Source of the DNA: Otis tarda
Taxonomy: Eukaryota; Chordata; Aves; Otidiformes; Otididae
DNA length: 64,000 nucleotides
Reading direction: 5' to 3'
Assembly (NCBI GenBank): GCA_026413225.1
Contig: CM048553.1
Coordinates: forward strand, 135,066,190 to 135,130,189
Positions 1-12,158 of the stretch are shown piece by piece (position 1 is the stretch's first letter; the number at the start of each line of letters is the position of its first letter). The notes beneath the pieces are model-generated. The model did no database searches. It saw nothing but the letters and a program-made list of their open reading frames with translations, and was not told the origin of the DNA. A program made the position numbers and the translations under genes.

Positions 1-1852
1 CCATACAAATCCAACTAACCAAGCAAAAGCATTTCTAAAGGTTACATTTAAAACTTTCTGATACTATCCTGGCTACCTATATTTAACAGCCTCAGGTAAT
101 GGAGAAGCAGCTTTGCATGACTGAGACTTTGCATGACTGTGCATTACTACATATGAATATATCTACGATGTGTAGCGACGTATATATGAAAAAATATTCT
201 GCCATTGCTTTGTGCTTTAGATAATTAGAAATGTTTCTCCTCAACTAGAGACAACTAATGTTGTGGAAAACAAGAATCGAACTCATCCCTGAGGTAACTG
301 CTGATATCAGTCATTAAATAAGTACCGCCAGTGTCTTCTCCAACAGGATTCTTACACAGAAACTGTGGTTGGTGCTCACCCTATGAGGAGTTACAGCAAC
401 ATTTAGCATGTTATTTACAGAAAAAAAAAGAAGTGATAACTCATATTGCTGTTGCTAGTATTGCTATTGCAGCAGGCACACACTGGAACACAGAGGAGGA
501 GCAGAGGATATACAACAGGGTAGAGCTGCAACTTTAACAGGGCACTGAAACTTGAATGAGCATTGAAAGGATCTTACCTGGGGATAACTAAGAGAACTAC
601 TGAAAGGGGATGTGATGCAATTGGACTCATTTTACTTTCGAAGAAACCTTCCCCACATATTTATTTTCATATCGCTACCTCTGATACCATGATTCTGACC
701 GTTCCTTCAAGGTAGGTCTCCAAGTTTCACGGTGATTTTGGTTGAACTTCCTGAGAATTCAGCTCTTCAGAGAGATGATTACATGGAAAATTAATCCATC
801 CTTCAGAATTTTGGCCATGTGGCTTCATCCCCAAGGTGGAGGAGGGATTTTATAAATATCTGTTTACTTGAGTGGCTACATTAACTGTAAATCTATGCTT
901 CCATTGACGGGAAAACTGTAGAGGAGACATTTACACCTCTGACACAATCTAAATGCCAAACTCCAAGAAAGTTATAGTGCTAGTCCTGTGAGGAGAAGGG
1001 CTTTGTAATCATAACAAGATGGCAACTGGGCACTACCACTAGAAAAATTAACCTAGAGCTCAGCACACAACTCAAACCGCTTCCACGGAGCGGCCAATTG
1101 TTCACCAGCAGCATCTGGACACTTTACCTTATATTAGCCTTCCTCCATAGGTAAGTGGTTTTATACGTTACACTAGTTTTTACTGCAAAAACAGGTAAAA
1201 CAGCTCTCAGGTAAATGAGGTAGCACTATATTAAACTAGCAAAGAATTTGGCTTAATGTTCTATAAAGTTATTTCAGCTTTACTTATTTAAATCAAGTAA
1301 TGTCCACTATCTCTGAGTAGTAAGGGAAAGATCATAAACTTTTAATTTCAGAATATTCTTGAGCTCTTAAAGCACATTTTCTTAACTTCATCTCTTTTTT
1401 TAATCTCATTTTTCTTTCTCTCTACTATGTTAAACTGGGAGGAATTATTAAAAGTAAATGTTTAGAAAATACAATATTCAGAAAGTATTTTAAAAAAAAA
1501 GAGAAATTTTAATTCATAAAAAGAAATAGGAAATGTTTAGTAGAAAGATACCTTTTTAGACTGGCAAGTATAATTGATAAAAATTGGAAAGCCTTTCAGG
1601 CATACAAGCCTATCTGGTGGGTTTTTTTCTAATTTGCCCTTAGACTATCTTTATATAGCTTGATCATCTTGTCTATAAAAACATTGCCATTAAAAACAGC
1701 AAACCAAAATGCAACAGATATGTTCTTATCAGCAATGGGCCTGTGCAATAGCTCATACTTCTAGTCAGTCAAAATTCTGATTTATGTAATTGTTACACAA
1801 ATCATTGTGCCTGAAATATATAAATCAGTGTCTGAAGTGATGAATTTGGGTT

Positions 1853-1887
1853 GGATTTTTTTCTTTTCTTTTTTTTTTTTTTTTTTT
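1853..1887. repeat. T-rich homopolymer tract
   Basis: A run of T broken only by two C residues. It could be a bare homopolymer or the A-tail of a minus-strand retrocopy, but no retrocopied body is recognisable next to it. Confidence 0.8.
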
Positions 1888-3943
1888 GTCAACAGACAGT
1901 CTTTTGAATTCTGGTCTCCATCAGTACTCTACTTCACATAGGAGGACAAAGTTTCACATAATATGTGATACCAAGGAAATATAAGCCTAGACCTTTATTT
2001 TCTTTGTTCTATACAGGACAACTTTCAGTGATACATGTCAGGAGGTTTACTGTGTTTGTGATGACATAGCACATTACTTATAATCAACATATCAGTGTAT
2101 GAAACACTGCTTTACAAATCTATTCACTGAACACTATTATTTAAGGTTGCAGGGTTCAGAAAGCAAGTGTATCAGGTCATGTCTCCAGAACACAGAAGTG
2201 CTTTTTGTCAGCAAGCTATATAAAATCAATTGTGCTGATTTCAAGGATGAGTGATCTTTCAGATTTGGATACTTCTCCATTTATTTGTGGATCATTTGTA
2301 AGTGAATTGCAAGTTCTGAGTGTTTTTTGAGGTAGGCCAAGAAGGTGGAAAAATACTAATCTAGGAGTGTTACCAGCTTAAATGTGGCTCATTCTGAACA
2401 ATTTATTCCACATTGGCTCTGGAGGATCCACAACATATCGCACATGGTAGCAGCAGTCAATCAATAATGGCAATAAGAAAAATTACCAAAATCACTGCCT
2501 GTGAAATTGCACATGGGCAGCCATGAAGACAAATTACACTGCTGACTGCTCTATCAGATGTAGACCTTAACTTCAAGAGAAGCTCTTTGAAATCATGCAG
2601 TGCAGAGCTACAGAGAGAGCACATCTGCTTCTGCTGCCTACTCAAGAGAACAAAGAGCCCATGCAGATATTAGATTTCCAGCAGTTTCCTCAGATATCAC
2701 TTTTCAAAAGTGTCTTTTTATAGGGGACGAGCTCAAGCTTTGCCATCCCCTTCATCCTCCTTTTGTGTGGTTTGTCTCATCTGTTAAACTACAAGGTTTT
2801 CCAGAGAAGAGAAATGCAGTGAAGTGGTTTCCTCCTAGGGACGAAGAGCATGAGTAAGTGGGTATGTGCACACCCACATACGCATGACCCACAGACTTGC
2901 AGATGGAGTAAATCTCTCCCTATCTCCACCACCCAGGGCAAACTCCTTGAGGAGTGTGAACCTTCACTTTTTTCAGTGAAGTTGCAGGAGATTAGTTTGG
3001 AGAACTAAAACTCTCTCAGAGTTTTATGAGCTTCTCTTTAAAAACGTTTTTATAGATTGTTTCATCACCTCAAGCAGTCACAGAAGATTGAATCTTTTCT
3101 TGGTTATAGACAGGGAATGTAGGACATGGAGAGACCATCTAGCTGGCTCACAGGCTTTTCCTGTTAGTAACAGCAAGAATCTCAGAGGACTACATAGGAC
3201 CCCAGCCTGGTAAAATCACTAGAGATGGAAAGACTCTTTGGTATTAAAGTAGATCATATTTTTCTGTTTCCTTATCGACAAAGTTCTAAAACTAAATATT
3301 TCATATCATGCTGGGTATAAATTTTTACTGCTGTGAATAATCAGCATAGTAATGGAGTTTAAGTCATAAATCACATTTGACTTTTCCATAAAATGCCCCA
3401 GTAGGGGTGGTTCGAAGTTGATGGTGTTAACCAGGTCTTGGAGCAAACAGAGTGCAAAAACAAAATTATTTAATCTCTTTGAGCTAAGGTGGTGTTGTAT
3501 ATTTCCTTCAGCAATGATAATCAAATTTTAGTGGTCTCTAGAGCAATGCAGGTAAAAATTTAGAAAGCCACAAAGGTATCCAACAGCAAATACAGTAATG
3601 CATAATATTAAGAATGCATCCCACTGAGGCTTGGTTTTCAGGAATGCTGAGAAAATTAAGCCAACATTTGCCATTGAAAAGAATAGGGTTTAGTTAGCAT
3701 GAATTACTATAATTGAGCAAGGATCATGCTACTGTGGCATGTTGCATCTCTGAAAAAGTATCTCTATTTTCATATTCTTTGCAGATATTTTTGATTCAAA
3801 CAAATATGAAACTTGCTAAAATATTAATTTGTGTATATTTTCTCTTGTAATTTAGTCAACACTGTGTGCTTTAATAAATAAAATTCTCCAAACCACACAG
3901 GGCTGAAAATTTGCCAAATAGAATCCAGCCTAAAGTTTTGATG

Positions 3944-4025
3944 ATTTTTTATTATTTTTATTATTTATCAATTTATTATTTATTTGTTATCTATTATTTA
4001 TTTATTTATTTATTATATTTTATTA
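3944..4025. repeat. AT-rich TTTA/TTA simple repeat
   Basis: About 80 bases made almost only of T and A, with repeated TTTA and TTA units and a clean (ATTT)n core near 3990-4010. It lies about 140 bp upstream of the truncated LTR. Confidence 0.85.
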
Positions 4026-4165
4026 CTTTCACCAACATTTTTTTTTTGTTTGGCTTCATATATTTCAAGGCCAAAATGATGTATTATGATAATCTAGTCA
4101 CTAGCATAACCTAGAATGAAGGATTCCTCTTACTAATTCCTGCAATGCAAAAAATCTAGTCTGTT

Positions 4166-5142
4166 CTTAGGAAGGAGGACCCCACGCTGGAGGGGAAAAC
4201 AGAAAAAAAAGAGAGAAGAGAAGATGTGAAGCAGCTGAGCGGGGGGCAGAGAGGGGGAGGCGCGAGCCTCGTGGGCCTTGCAGGCCTCACCCTCTGGCCT
4301 CCCGCCGGGCAGCCGACTGGGCCCAACTCGGCCCAGCCTGGCTGCAAGAAGTGGAGAGGAGATGAGAAGTGAACTAGATGTAAAAAGGATCCTGAGAGGC
4401 ATCTGCCAGCCTGTTGTAAGGAACGGCTGCAGACGCCAAGGTCAGTTCAGAAGGAGGGGGAGGAGTAATGCGGCTCCTGGCCAAGATTCCTCTGCAACTC
4501 GTGGTGAAGACCATGGTGGAGCGGGTTGTCCCCCTGCAGCCCATGGAGGTCCACGGAGGGGCAGAGATCCACCTGCAGCCCGTGGAGGACCCCACGCTGG
4601 AGCAGGTGGAGGCCTGAAGGAGGCTGTGGCCCGTGGAGGGCCCGCTGGGACAGCTGTTCTAGAGGGACTGCACCCCGTGGAAGAGATGACCCACGCCGGA
4701 GCAGTTTCACGAAGGACTGTGGCCCGTGGGAGGGACCCCACGATGGAGCAGAGGAGGAATGCGAGGAGTTCTTCCCCCGACGATGACACAGTGGCATAAA
4801 ACAGCGCGTGATGAACTGACCGCGACCCCCATTCCCTTTCCCCCTCCCGTGCCGCTCGGGAGGGGAGGTAGTATAGATAATGTTAAGCCCGGGAAGAGGG
4901 AGGGGTGGAGGGAGGTTATCTTGTTCCCTGTCTCATTCTCCTGCTAATTTTAGAAATAAATGAATAGTTTTCCCCAAGTCGAGTCTGTTTTGCCCGTGAC
5001 GGTAACTTTAAGGATTTCTCCCTGTCCTTATCTCAAACCTTGAGCCGTTTTTCTTGTATCATCTCCTCCTATTCTCTCGGAGGGTGGGGGGAGCGAGAGA
5101 GAGACTGCGTAGTCTGGTCCCAATCAGGGCTGAACTACGACA
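4166..5142 (+). mobile_element. 5'-truncated solo LTR, 1.1-kb family (family B)
   Basis: From about 4187 this copy matches the complete LTR at 21265-22402 through its GC-rich middle, its AATAAA signal and its terminus ending CTACGACA at 5142. The first roughly 170 bp of the family (the U3 start and the TATTTAAG box) are missing. At the left edge, a short piece reading GACCCCACGCTGGAGG, a motif found again at about 4589 inside the element, is inserted where the intact copy runs directly from TTTAAGAAGG into GGAAAACAG. This suggests a rearranged junction. No target duplication can be scored because the left end is lost. Long open frames on both strands here are by-products of high GC, not genes. 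Confidence 0.85.
4955..4960 (+). terminator. LTR polyadenylation signal AATAAA
   Basis: A perfect AATAAA followed by TGAATAG sits about 180 bp before the LTR 3' end. The same context recurs at 22214 in the complete copy, so it is probably the R-region poly(A) signal of this LTR family. Confidence 0.65.
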
Positions 5143-8100
5143 ATAACTTTAAGATCCTTTATAATGCCAAAAGAATCTTTTAGATCCTGTATCATCAGAC
5201 TCCACCCCATCAGACAAAGCTTATGAAAAACTAAGTGGGCAGAAATAAACTCAAATTTATTGGTGAGTCCTATAATAGCTATCTAAAGTAGGAACTGAAA
5301 CTCTGATCTATTGTTAACTACTGAAAACAGAATTAGATACAGCATGTGTTAAATTATCCTTTTATCACCTATGAAAGAATGCCAGACTTTGGCACATATG
5401 ATTGCCATTAGATGGACTATAGTCACACCTAGACTCATTTATTGCCACAGTGCTAGCTGCAGCAAGCTATTTCAAAATATACCCCAGCCTGTGCCATCTT
5501 TGTACTGCTGGGCTCCCAATTAAAATAAAATTACTGAAAGTCTGTTTTCTCAGCTTAGCACTCTAGGAGCTTGTAAAATAAGAATTATTTCTCACTGTGA
5601 ACTGTGAAATGAACATAAAAGTGATGTAGACTTCTTTCTTCCCGTTGAATCACGGGTCCTCCTCTGGTTTACAGTTAGAGACACTTCGTTCAGTAAAGCT
5701 ACACCAAAGCAGCCCTGTAATCCAACTGCAAACCTGGCTGAAGAGCAATCAGCACTGGCCAACACTGTCATTTTCAGAGGATGGGCTGAGTCCCAGAGGC
5801 AATCCCTACCACGAGGACTCTAGGAGTCATCCTCACCAGAGCTTCATGAACCCCACAGACACCTCTCTTTGTCCTTCTGTCTTAGTAGCAGCAGAATAAT
5901 ACAAAGGGGGTAACTACAGACTCTTACAAACTTGTTATGCATGAAATATAATGAGATTCTTTTTTGTTTACAGTTAAATTCGTCAGAGAGGTCTTGTGCT
6001 TTCTTGCTGCTGTGAAGTAATAACTCTGGGCACTTCCATGGCTGTCACAAGGACAATCATGTGGAAGAGCATAAAAAGGGGCAGGCAGGAGAAAGGTGCA
6101 AGGATTTTTACAAGACACTGGCTTTTTCTGTGTGGGTTTTTTTTCAAAGACTTGGCTATTCTTATCTTAGTACTTCCCTGATAATTAATAATATGTACTG
6201 TTCTTGTTTCGCATATTTCTCTGTTAAGTCTTTGTTGCACCATATATTCACGCTCACATACTCATGTATGTACTACAGAAATTTCTGTTGAGACTCCCAC
6301 CAGCTAAAGTAGCATTCAAGACATGAGTTTTGAGAAGGATGTAACAGTTTTTGAACCATGTCCGCTTCATTGTTTGAGTAAAAAGCAAAAATACAAAACC
6401 AAAAATGCAGAGCCTTTGCATTTCTTTAAAAACTATTCCTCAGCTCTACGTTTTCCAAGTGTCCTTCTTGGCTAAAACTGAGGGTCTTGGTAGAACTGCA
6501 GTATCTGAGCCAGCTTCCCCGAATTATTATTATCATGTAATTTGTTTCTCTGTGAGTTAGACAGCAAAAGCCAAGAGTTTGAATAGCATTCAGAAAGGAA
6601 TTAGCCATTCTGTGGATAATGAAAATTTCCAGAAGACTACTTAAACAGAAATAATAATTCTTCTCTTAAGAAGGATATATATATTTATATTTTTTTTTCC
6701 CCGCCAGTGTATAAACTAAACACTAACTGACAGCACAAAGGGAATGTGGAAACAGGTTACTCCATGACTATTTACCTGGGGTTTTCTAGCACCTCTCTCT
6801 GCACCCTTGAAGTGCAACATGATCAGAGACTGAATAATGGGACTTGATGGAGGCAAGGTGAGGCTTAAAAGACATAAAGCACAGGCAGACACATTACAGC
6901 TGTGTATTTCTAGTGCTACTGAGCAAAACTGTACTGTAATGACTCCTTCACAGCATAGGGGACAGAATACTATTGTGTTTCAGCTTACATCGCACTTCTC
7001 ATGCTCCAGAGAAGTACAAATACACTGCTGGTAACTCAGGAGGTGAAGCTGTGCCACAAGCCAGGTCTCCATCCAGAATTTCCTGCTTCTTTAGAAAACA
7101 AAAGGGCACAAGAGTAGCTCATGTGCTCAGGTTTAGCTGAAAGACTATGTTACCCACACCACAGCACCCTGCTGTCTGGTTTCTTATACATACAATTAAT
7201 CTAGTGATAATTTCTAGCTATTCTGTATATTGCTATTAAACTATGCACACAGGAGTCTTCTGGCCTGCTGTGATTAGGCATAATGTGATAAAGCTTTTAT
7301 TATCAGCATAAAAATGAGAGTTTTCTGGTTGAAACAGCATAGTTTTGCACTCAGTTTCGTGGAGATTCATCCTATGTATTACGCATAAAGAATGCACTAA
7401 ATCATACCCCCAATTACTGCACTTACTCTTTGAGTAAAAAGTTAATTTTCTGAGAAATTTCAAGGGAAGTTGTTCATTTCTTTATGAGTTAAATTTATTT
7501 AGCGCTGAGACCTTTAATTTAACAATCAGTGTCAGACCTTTTCTCTGTCCCCAGTGATCTGTGCATTGGCAAGCCTGCATAAACAAGCCCTAGCAAAGGA
7601 AGGGATCTTGAGAAACTCTGTCTAGATTTCTTCTTTGTATTGTTTATTGCTGAGTTTGAGAACTGTGTACCAGCAATTCAATATAACTGAAAGGGTTTTT
7701 TCCGAGGAAGACTTTAAAGTCATATTTACCTTAAGGGAAGCTTGAAACAGTCTCTCGAACCACAAAATGGAGACTACACGATATTCCACCGGTTTGTGGG
7801 TTTCCTGGACAGACCTTGCACCTAGGCTGTAGGTAGCCTTGTCCTCAGCTGCTCCTTGGGGATCCCTGGAGCACCCCAGACCACACTCAACATCTCACCT
7901 TTCCTGGGACTGTCAATGGCCCCTGTCCCTCTCACCACCACCCTGCCCTGATGCAGTGGGTCTATGCCTTCATCACTGCCCTGCCCATGCTATGCCGAAC
8001 CTCAGCTCCCAGCTCATCCTCTCCAGTGGACCAGCCAGGCTCTTGCTGCTCCCTCATGTGCACAAAATAAGTCACCACTGCATGCAGAGAATCTGGTAAA

Positions 8101-9182
8101 TTTACTGGTTTAATGCAAAGGATCTGCTGAAGCACATACGCTAATGAATGATGGCACAGGGTTATTTATTTAACTTAGCTATTAAAAAGAGCCTAATGAA
8201 AATCAGAATTTTTTTATTCTATAGAGAAATATAATTTTTCAGCATTTGCATTAATGTTTCAGAGATTTTTATCAATAGTTTTAACACTTCTATATCTTAA
8301 AAGCAAGAATGGCAATGTCCATACTTCTCATGGCATGAAACACTCTCGGAAAAGCAGAAAATGTTAAGCATTTCAGTTGAGTGCTTACTTTTTAAGGAAA
8401 AAATGTTGTTCCTACAGCTGCATAATTGATTTCAGATTATTGAATTAAAATATCTTCCTGTAAATCAGTTTAATTTAAAACTATATTTCCTTAAGGTAAG
8501 TCACTGGACCACAGAAGTCATCATTTTTATGGTAGTTCTTTGTTATTTTCCTATAGATTAGGTTTTACTCTATTTCTCATGCTGCATGGGAAGTATGACA
8601 CAACCTATAGGTTGCGTTGCGTCAACCTATGCATTCATCATGACAGATTTCAATTAGAGGTGGTTCATATTTATAAAGGTTACATGTATCTGTTGTGCAC
8701 TGCAAGGTCAGAGTCAAGGGCTGTAAACAACTCAGATTTTGGTGAGATGTGTTTTATGACAGAGAAAAACCAAGATTATATCAGTAACTACATAAAATTT
8801 AGTTTATTTGTAAGTAAAGTTATTGCAAGTGTATTTACTTAATTTATTTATTAATTGATATTACTATTTAATTAATTATTCACAAATTTAATCAAGAAGA
8901 TAAACTGCACGCTGTTGAGAGCAGACCCAAATAAGTAGATGGCATGTAATTATATAAAGGCAAGACACAGAATGTAAACAGCTACTCTGACATTTGTATT
9001 TCACTCTTCATCTCAGATCATATAAAGGGAGGCAGGCCAGGCACCTTCTGATGAGACCTTCATTTCACAGTGGCCTGGTGAGATTCCTGGAGGTTTTGGG
9101 GCTGGCCCAGGTCAGAACAGTGTCAGTCATATACACCAGCAGGAAGACAGCAGCTAGGACTGGTAGTTGCAAGTTTTACTCC

Positions 9183-9201
9183 TTTTTTTTTTTTTTTTTT
9201 T
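9183..9201. repeat. Poly(T) tract
   Basis: An uninterrupted run of T. No retroposed gene body is recognisable on its left side. Confidence 0.9.
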
Positions 9202-10287
9202 AGGGTAAAATAAAACCTATTATTTTAAACTAGATCAGTCAGATACCTGTGGATGAGGGAAGTTCCCCAGCTGAGGACTACCCCGGGCAGCAGCGGTGCT
9301 GCCCACTACCCTGCATCCACCACAGTGATGTTAAGGAGTGGGTTGAATAAACTGGCTGAGCTAATGGAAATACAGTCCTATCTCATTGGGGAAGGTGGAG
9401 CAGAGGGATATTTGGGGTTTTTGCAAGGTCAGACTTCCAGCCTGCTCCCAGCTCAGCTGCAAGGTCACAACAGATGACACAAAGGAGGCAGTGGGAATGT
9501 GAGGCCAACAAAGGGAAGAAAAGTAGAGGAGCCCCTTTGGAATTTATATGATCTTGCATGAGGTGAAGATGATCTATCAGAGCTTTTCATTTCCTTCCAA
9601 GGTTAATTCAAGTAAATTAGTTCAATCTGATGCAAATCATGTCCCAACACTTAGAGGTGCAGCACAGCACGGAGCAGAGTTCCAGGTACTGGGTTCTCCT
9701 GGGCTTACTACTAAGGTGATGCCATCAGGGAGGTAGTACTTCAACAGACAAGTGAGTTTTTAAAAAGCTATGTTCATAGTCTATATTTGCAATTTCAGTT
9801 CCTTCCTTTGCATATGTGCCCCTTCTGTTTAGTGTAAGACCAGAAGTGTAGATAGGTCTGTTTTCATACTTGAATGTGGAAACAGTTTTCCTGCAATATT
9901 GAATATTTACAAAATTTTAAGGTTCAAAAAAATGCAGCTAAATGTGTATTTGAGACCTTTTGGATGACTTCTGATTATAAGACTCTTCAAGCTCTTCAGT
10001 TAGGCAGATACTCCTAGTTTTTAAGCCTGAATCTTCCCATGTTCCTTTCTTTCTTGTAATTTGTAATTTAATACACTAAAGTCTAATATTTTCATAAACA
10101 AAAATTAACTTCAAAGGAAGGAAATCAGACACATCTTCCACCACGTACTGTAAGTCTCCAAGCAGAGATTTTCAGAGGATCTCAGGGAAGCTCCATCCCT
10201 CCTGACATACTAGAGCAGCTGAGCATCTAATTCTTGTAGCTCCCTTTAGAAAAATCTCAGGTCTGGGGCAGCTTTAGGCTACACTTT

Positions 10288-10304
10288 AAAAAAAAAAAAA
10301 AAAA
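10288..10304. repeat. Poly(A) tract
   Basis: An uninterrupted run of A in otherwise unassigned DNA. Confidence 0.9.
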
Positions 10305-11425
10305 CCAAACTTTCCTCTCAGACATCTATTTACTTGCTAAAAGGAATTCAATCTCCTTCTCCATTTAATAAACAAAAAAAATTATCTGATGCAATCATCA
10401 TGATTGCCTTAATATTGACTCTGGTACCCGTGAGGCATCTCTGGATTTCTAGGGACTGAATGTTGTTTATGAACAGCTTGATTTTTCAATATACAATTTC
10501 ATTTTCTCTCACTCTTTTAAATTCCACTTGAAGTTTATATATTTTCTATTACTCTAAAATTGACAATCTTTGAATACACCAAATATAAAGACACCATTAA
10601 ATGGCATTTATAAGCATCACTTTATGTGGAAGGAAATCACTGAAAGATCTTTTGAATTTATAACTGGGAAAGCAGAACAATTCTTTCTTTCCAATTCTTT
10701 CTTTTTTTTATCTAAGCAAAGACTTATAGCAAGTGGAAGTTCAATATCATGCCTTTGAGAATTACAATCTGTTTAGACCAAAGTAAAACTATTTGAAAGG
10801 AAGTACTAAATAGTGAGAAGTAGTTATGCATGGTAATTTTCTAAAATATTTTCATTTCTCCTTTCAGTCTCAGTCACTTTTCTATCTGCAGTATCCTTTC
10901 GACTTCATATCCAGTTCACAATTTAAAATCTGAAGGAGTCTTTGAAGGATGTCATTTATAGTGAAAAGCACGGGGAGAATACAACTTTTTTTTTCCCCCT
11001 GGTGTGCTGAAGGAAAAAAGCATTGAGACCTTTGACTGTGCACCTAGACCCATATGGAAAAAGCACTGCCTAAATCCCTGCACTGAAGGAGTGATAAAGA
11101 TATTTATTCAGTCACAGGTGGAGTTATATTTACAACTATCGTGCTTTTACTGCTGATATGCAGTCCTCAAGATATGACTAATTTATCTTAATCATACCAT
11201 GTCAAGATAGGGTATCTTAAAAAATCTTATCTGTATGTTACAATAGTTGTTTTGTTAGGAAGAGAGTTAATTTCACTTGGAAAAAGCAGGCAGCAAAGTC
11301 TGCTTCCCAAGGGTGCTACAAGGGAAGATATATTCCTTCTCCCTCTCTCCTCCACATAGCACTGCAAATACGTGCAAAGGCAGTGGTCATGTTTTACCTC
11401 TAGACAGGTTCTCTGCATTGCTAGC

Positions 11426-11983
11426 TGTTGTGGTTTAGCCGTGGTCACCACACAGTTGCTCACCCCCTCTCCCCCTCCCCAGTGGGATGGGGGGGAGAAT
11501 TGGGAAGAAAGGAAAACTCATGGGTTGAGATGAAGACAGTTTACTAGAATCGCAAAGGAAAATGACAATAATAACAAAATATAGGGATACTAAAATATGC
11601 AAAATTAACAACGCATATTTTCTCACCACCCAACATCCCAATGACTGATACAGCCTGTCCCAAGCAGTGACCACGGAAAACAAGCAAAGGAGCAAGAGAG
11701 CAATGCCCCCCTGGCCAGCCCCCACTTATATACTGAGTATAATGTTTATGGCATGGAATAATCTCTTGGCCAGTCTGGGTCAACTGTTCTGGCTATACCC
11801 CTCCCAGCTTCCTGCACCTGCACATTAGCAAAACCTGGGAAGCCGGACAGCGTCCTTGGTCGCTTAGCAACAACTCCCACTATCAGGGTGTTTATCAACA
11901 TTCTTCACCAAATCCCATACTAACTCCAAAACATGGTGGCTACTGAGAGGAAAATTAGCTTCATCCCAGCCGAAACTGGGACG
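11426..11983 (-). mobile_element. Solo LTR, ERV-L-like family A, minus strand, TSD CTAGC
   Basis: Read on the minus strand, this 558-bp segment follows the same order as the solo LTR at 27755 and the provirus LTRs. It has a start with CAGTTTCGGCTGGGATG, a CCTCTCAGTAG block, a TATATAAG box, GGGACAGGC, and a terminus GGCTAAACCACAACA. The flanks carry a perfect 5-bp duplication, CTAGC, at 11421-11425 and 11984-11988. The first base pair of the LTR looks mutated (CG on the plus strand where CA is expected), so the TG end is lost. No internal proviral sequence remains, so this is a solo LTR left by LTR-LTR recombination. Divergence from the provirus LTR shows it is clearly older. Confidence 0.9.
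11725..11732 (-). promoter_or_regulatory. LTR TATA box (TATATAAG)
   Basis: The plus strand reads CTTATATA, that is TATATAAG on the LTR coding strand. It precedes a GTGGGGGCTG block at the same place as in the solo LTR at 27755. The provirus LTR lacks this box. Confidence 0.65.
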
Positions 11984-12138
11984 CTAGCTTCTGCTGCTTT
12001 GAAGAGTCTGACAGCTTCCCTAAAACAAACCAGATAAACACAGCAGAGTTGCTAAATTGTTAAAATTATACATATATACAGTGCAAAATCATTATTAGGT
12101 TTTCTGAGAGATTATACATATAGATTACATGTAGATAT

Positions 12139-12158
12139 GAAAGAGAGAGAGAGAGAGA
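12139..12158. repeat. (GA)n microsatellite
   Basis: Short run of GA dinucleotides, about nine units. Confidence 0.85.

Larger units (their letters stand above)
1..4165. other. Unassigned AT-rich DNA, no gene recognised
   Basis: No open frame here has a recognisable domain, and the longest are under 90 codons, as expected by chance. I see no retroelement ends apart from simple repeats (a T tract near 1860 and an AT-rich TTTA tract near 3950). It is most likely intergenic or intronic host DNA. Very old repeats could be present below what the eye can detect. Confidence 0.5.
5143..11425. other. Unassigned DNA, no gene recognised
   Basis: About 6.3 kb of mostly AT-rich DNA. A GC-richer patch at 7830-8060 and another around 9040-9480 have short open frames without recognisable domains. 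These could be old degraded repeats, but I cannot name them. Simple tracts include T19 at 9183 and A17 at 10288. I see no splice-flanked exon. Confidence 0.5.

Noticed and set aside
4278..4799. 173-codon plus-strand open frame
   Set aside because: Same GC-rich LTR region. The product is low-complexity Gly/Arg/Pro and the frame is not preserved in the sister LTR.
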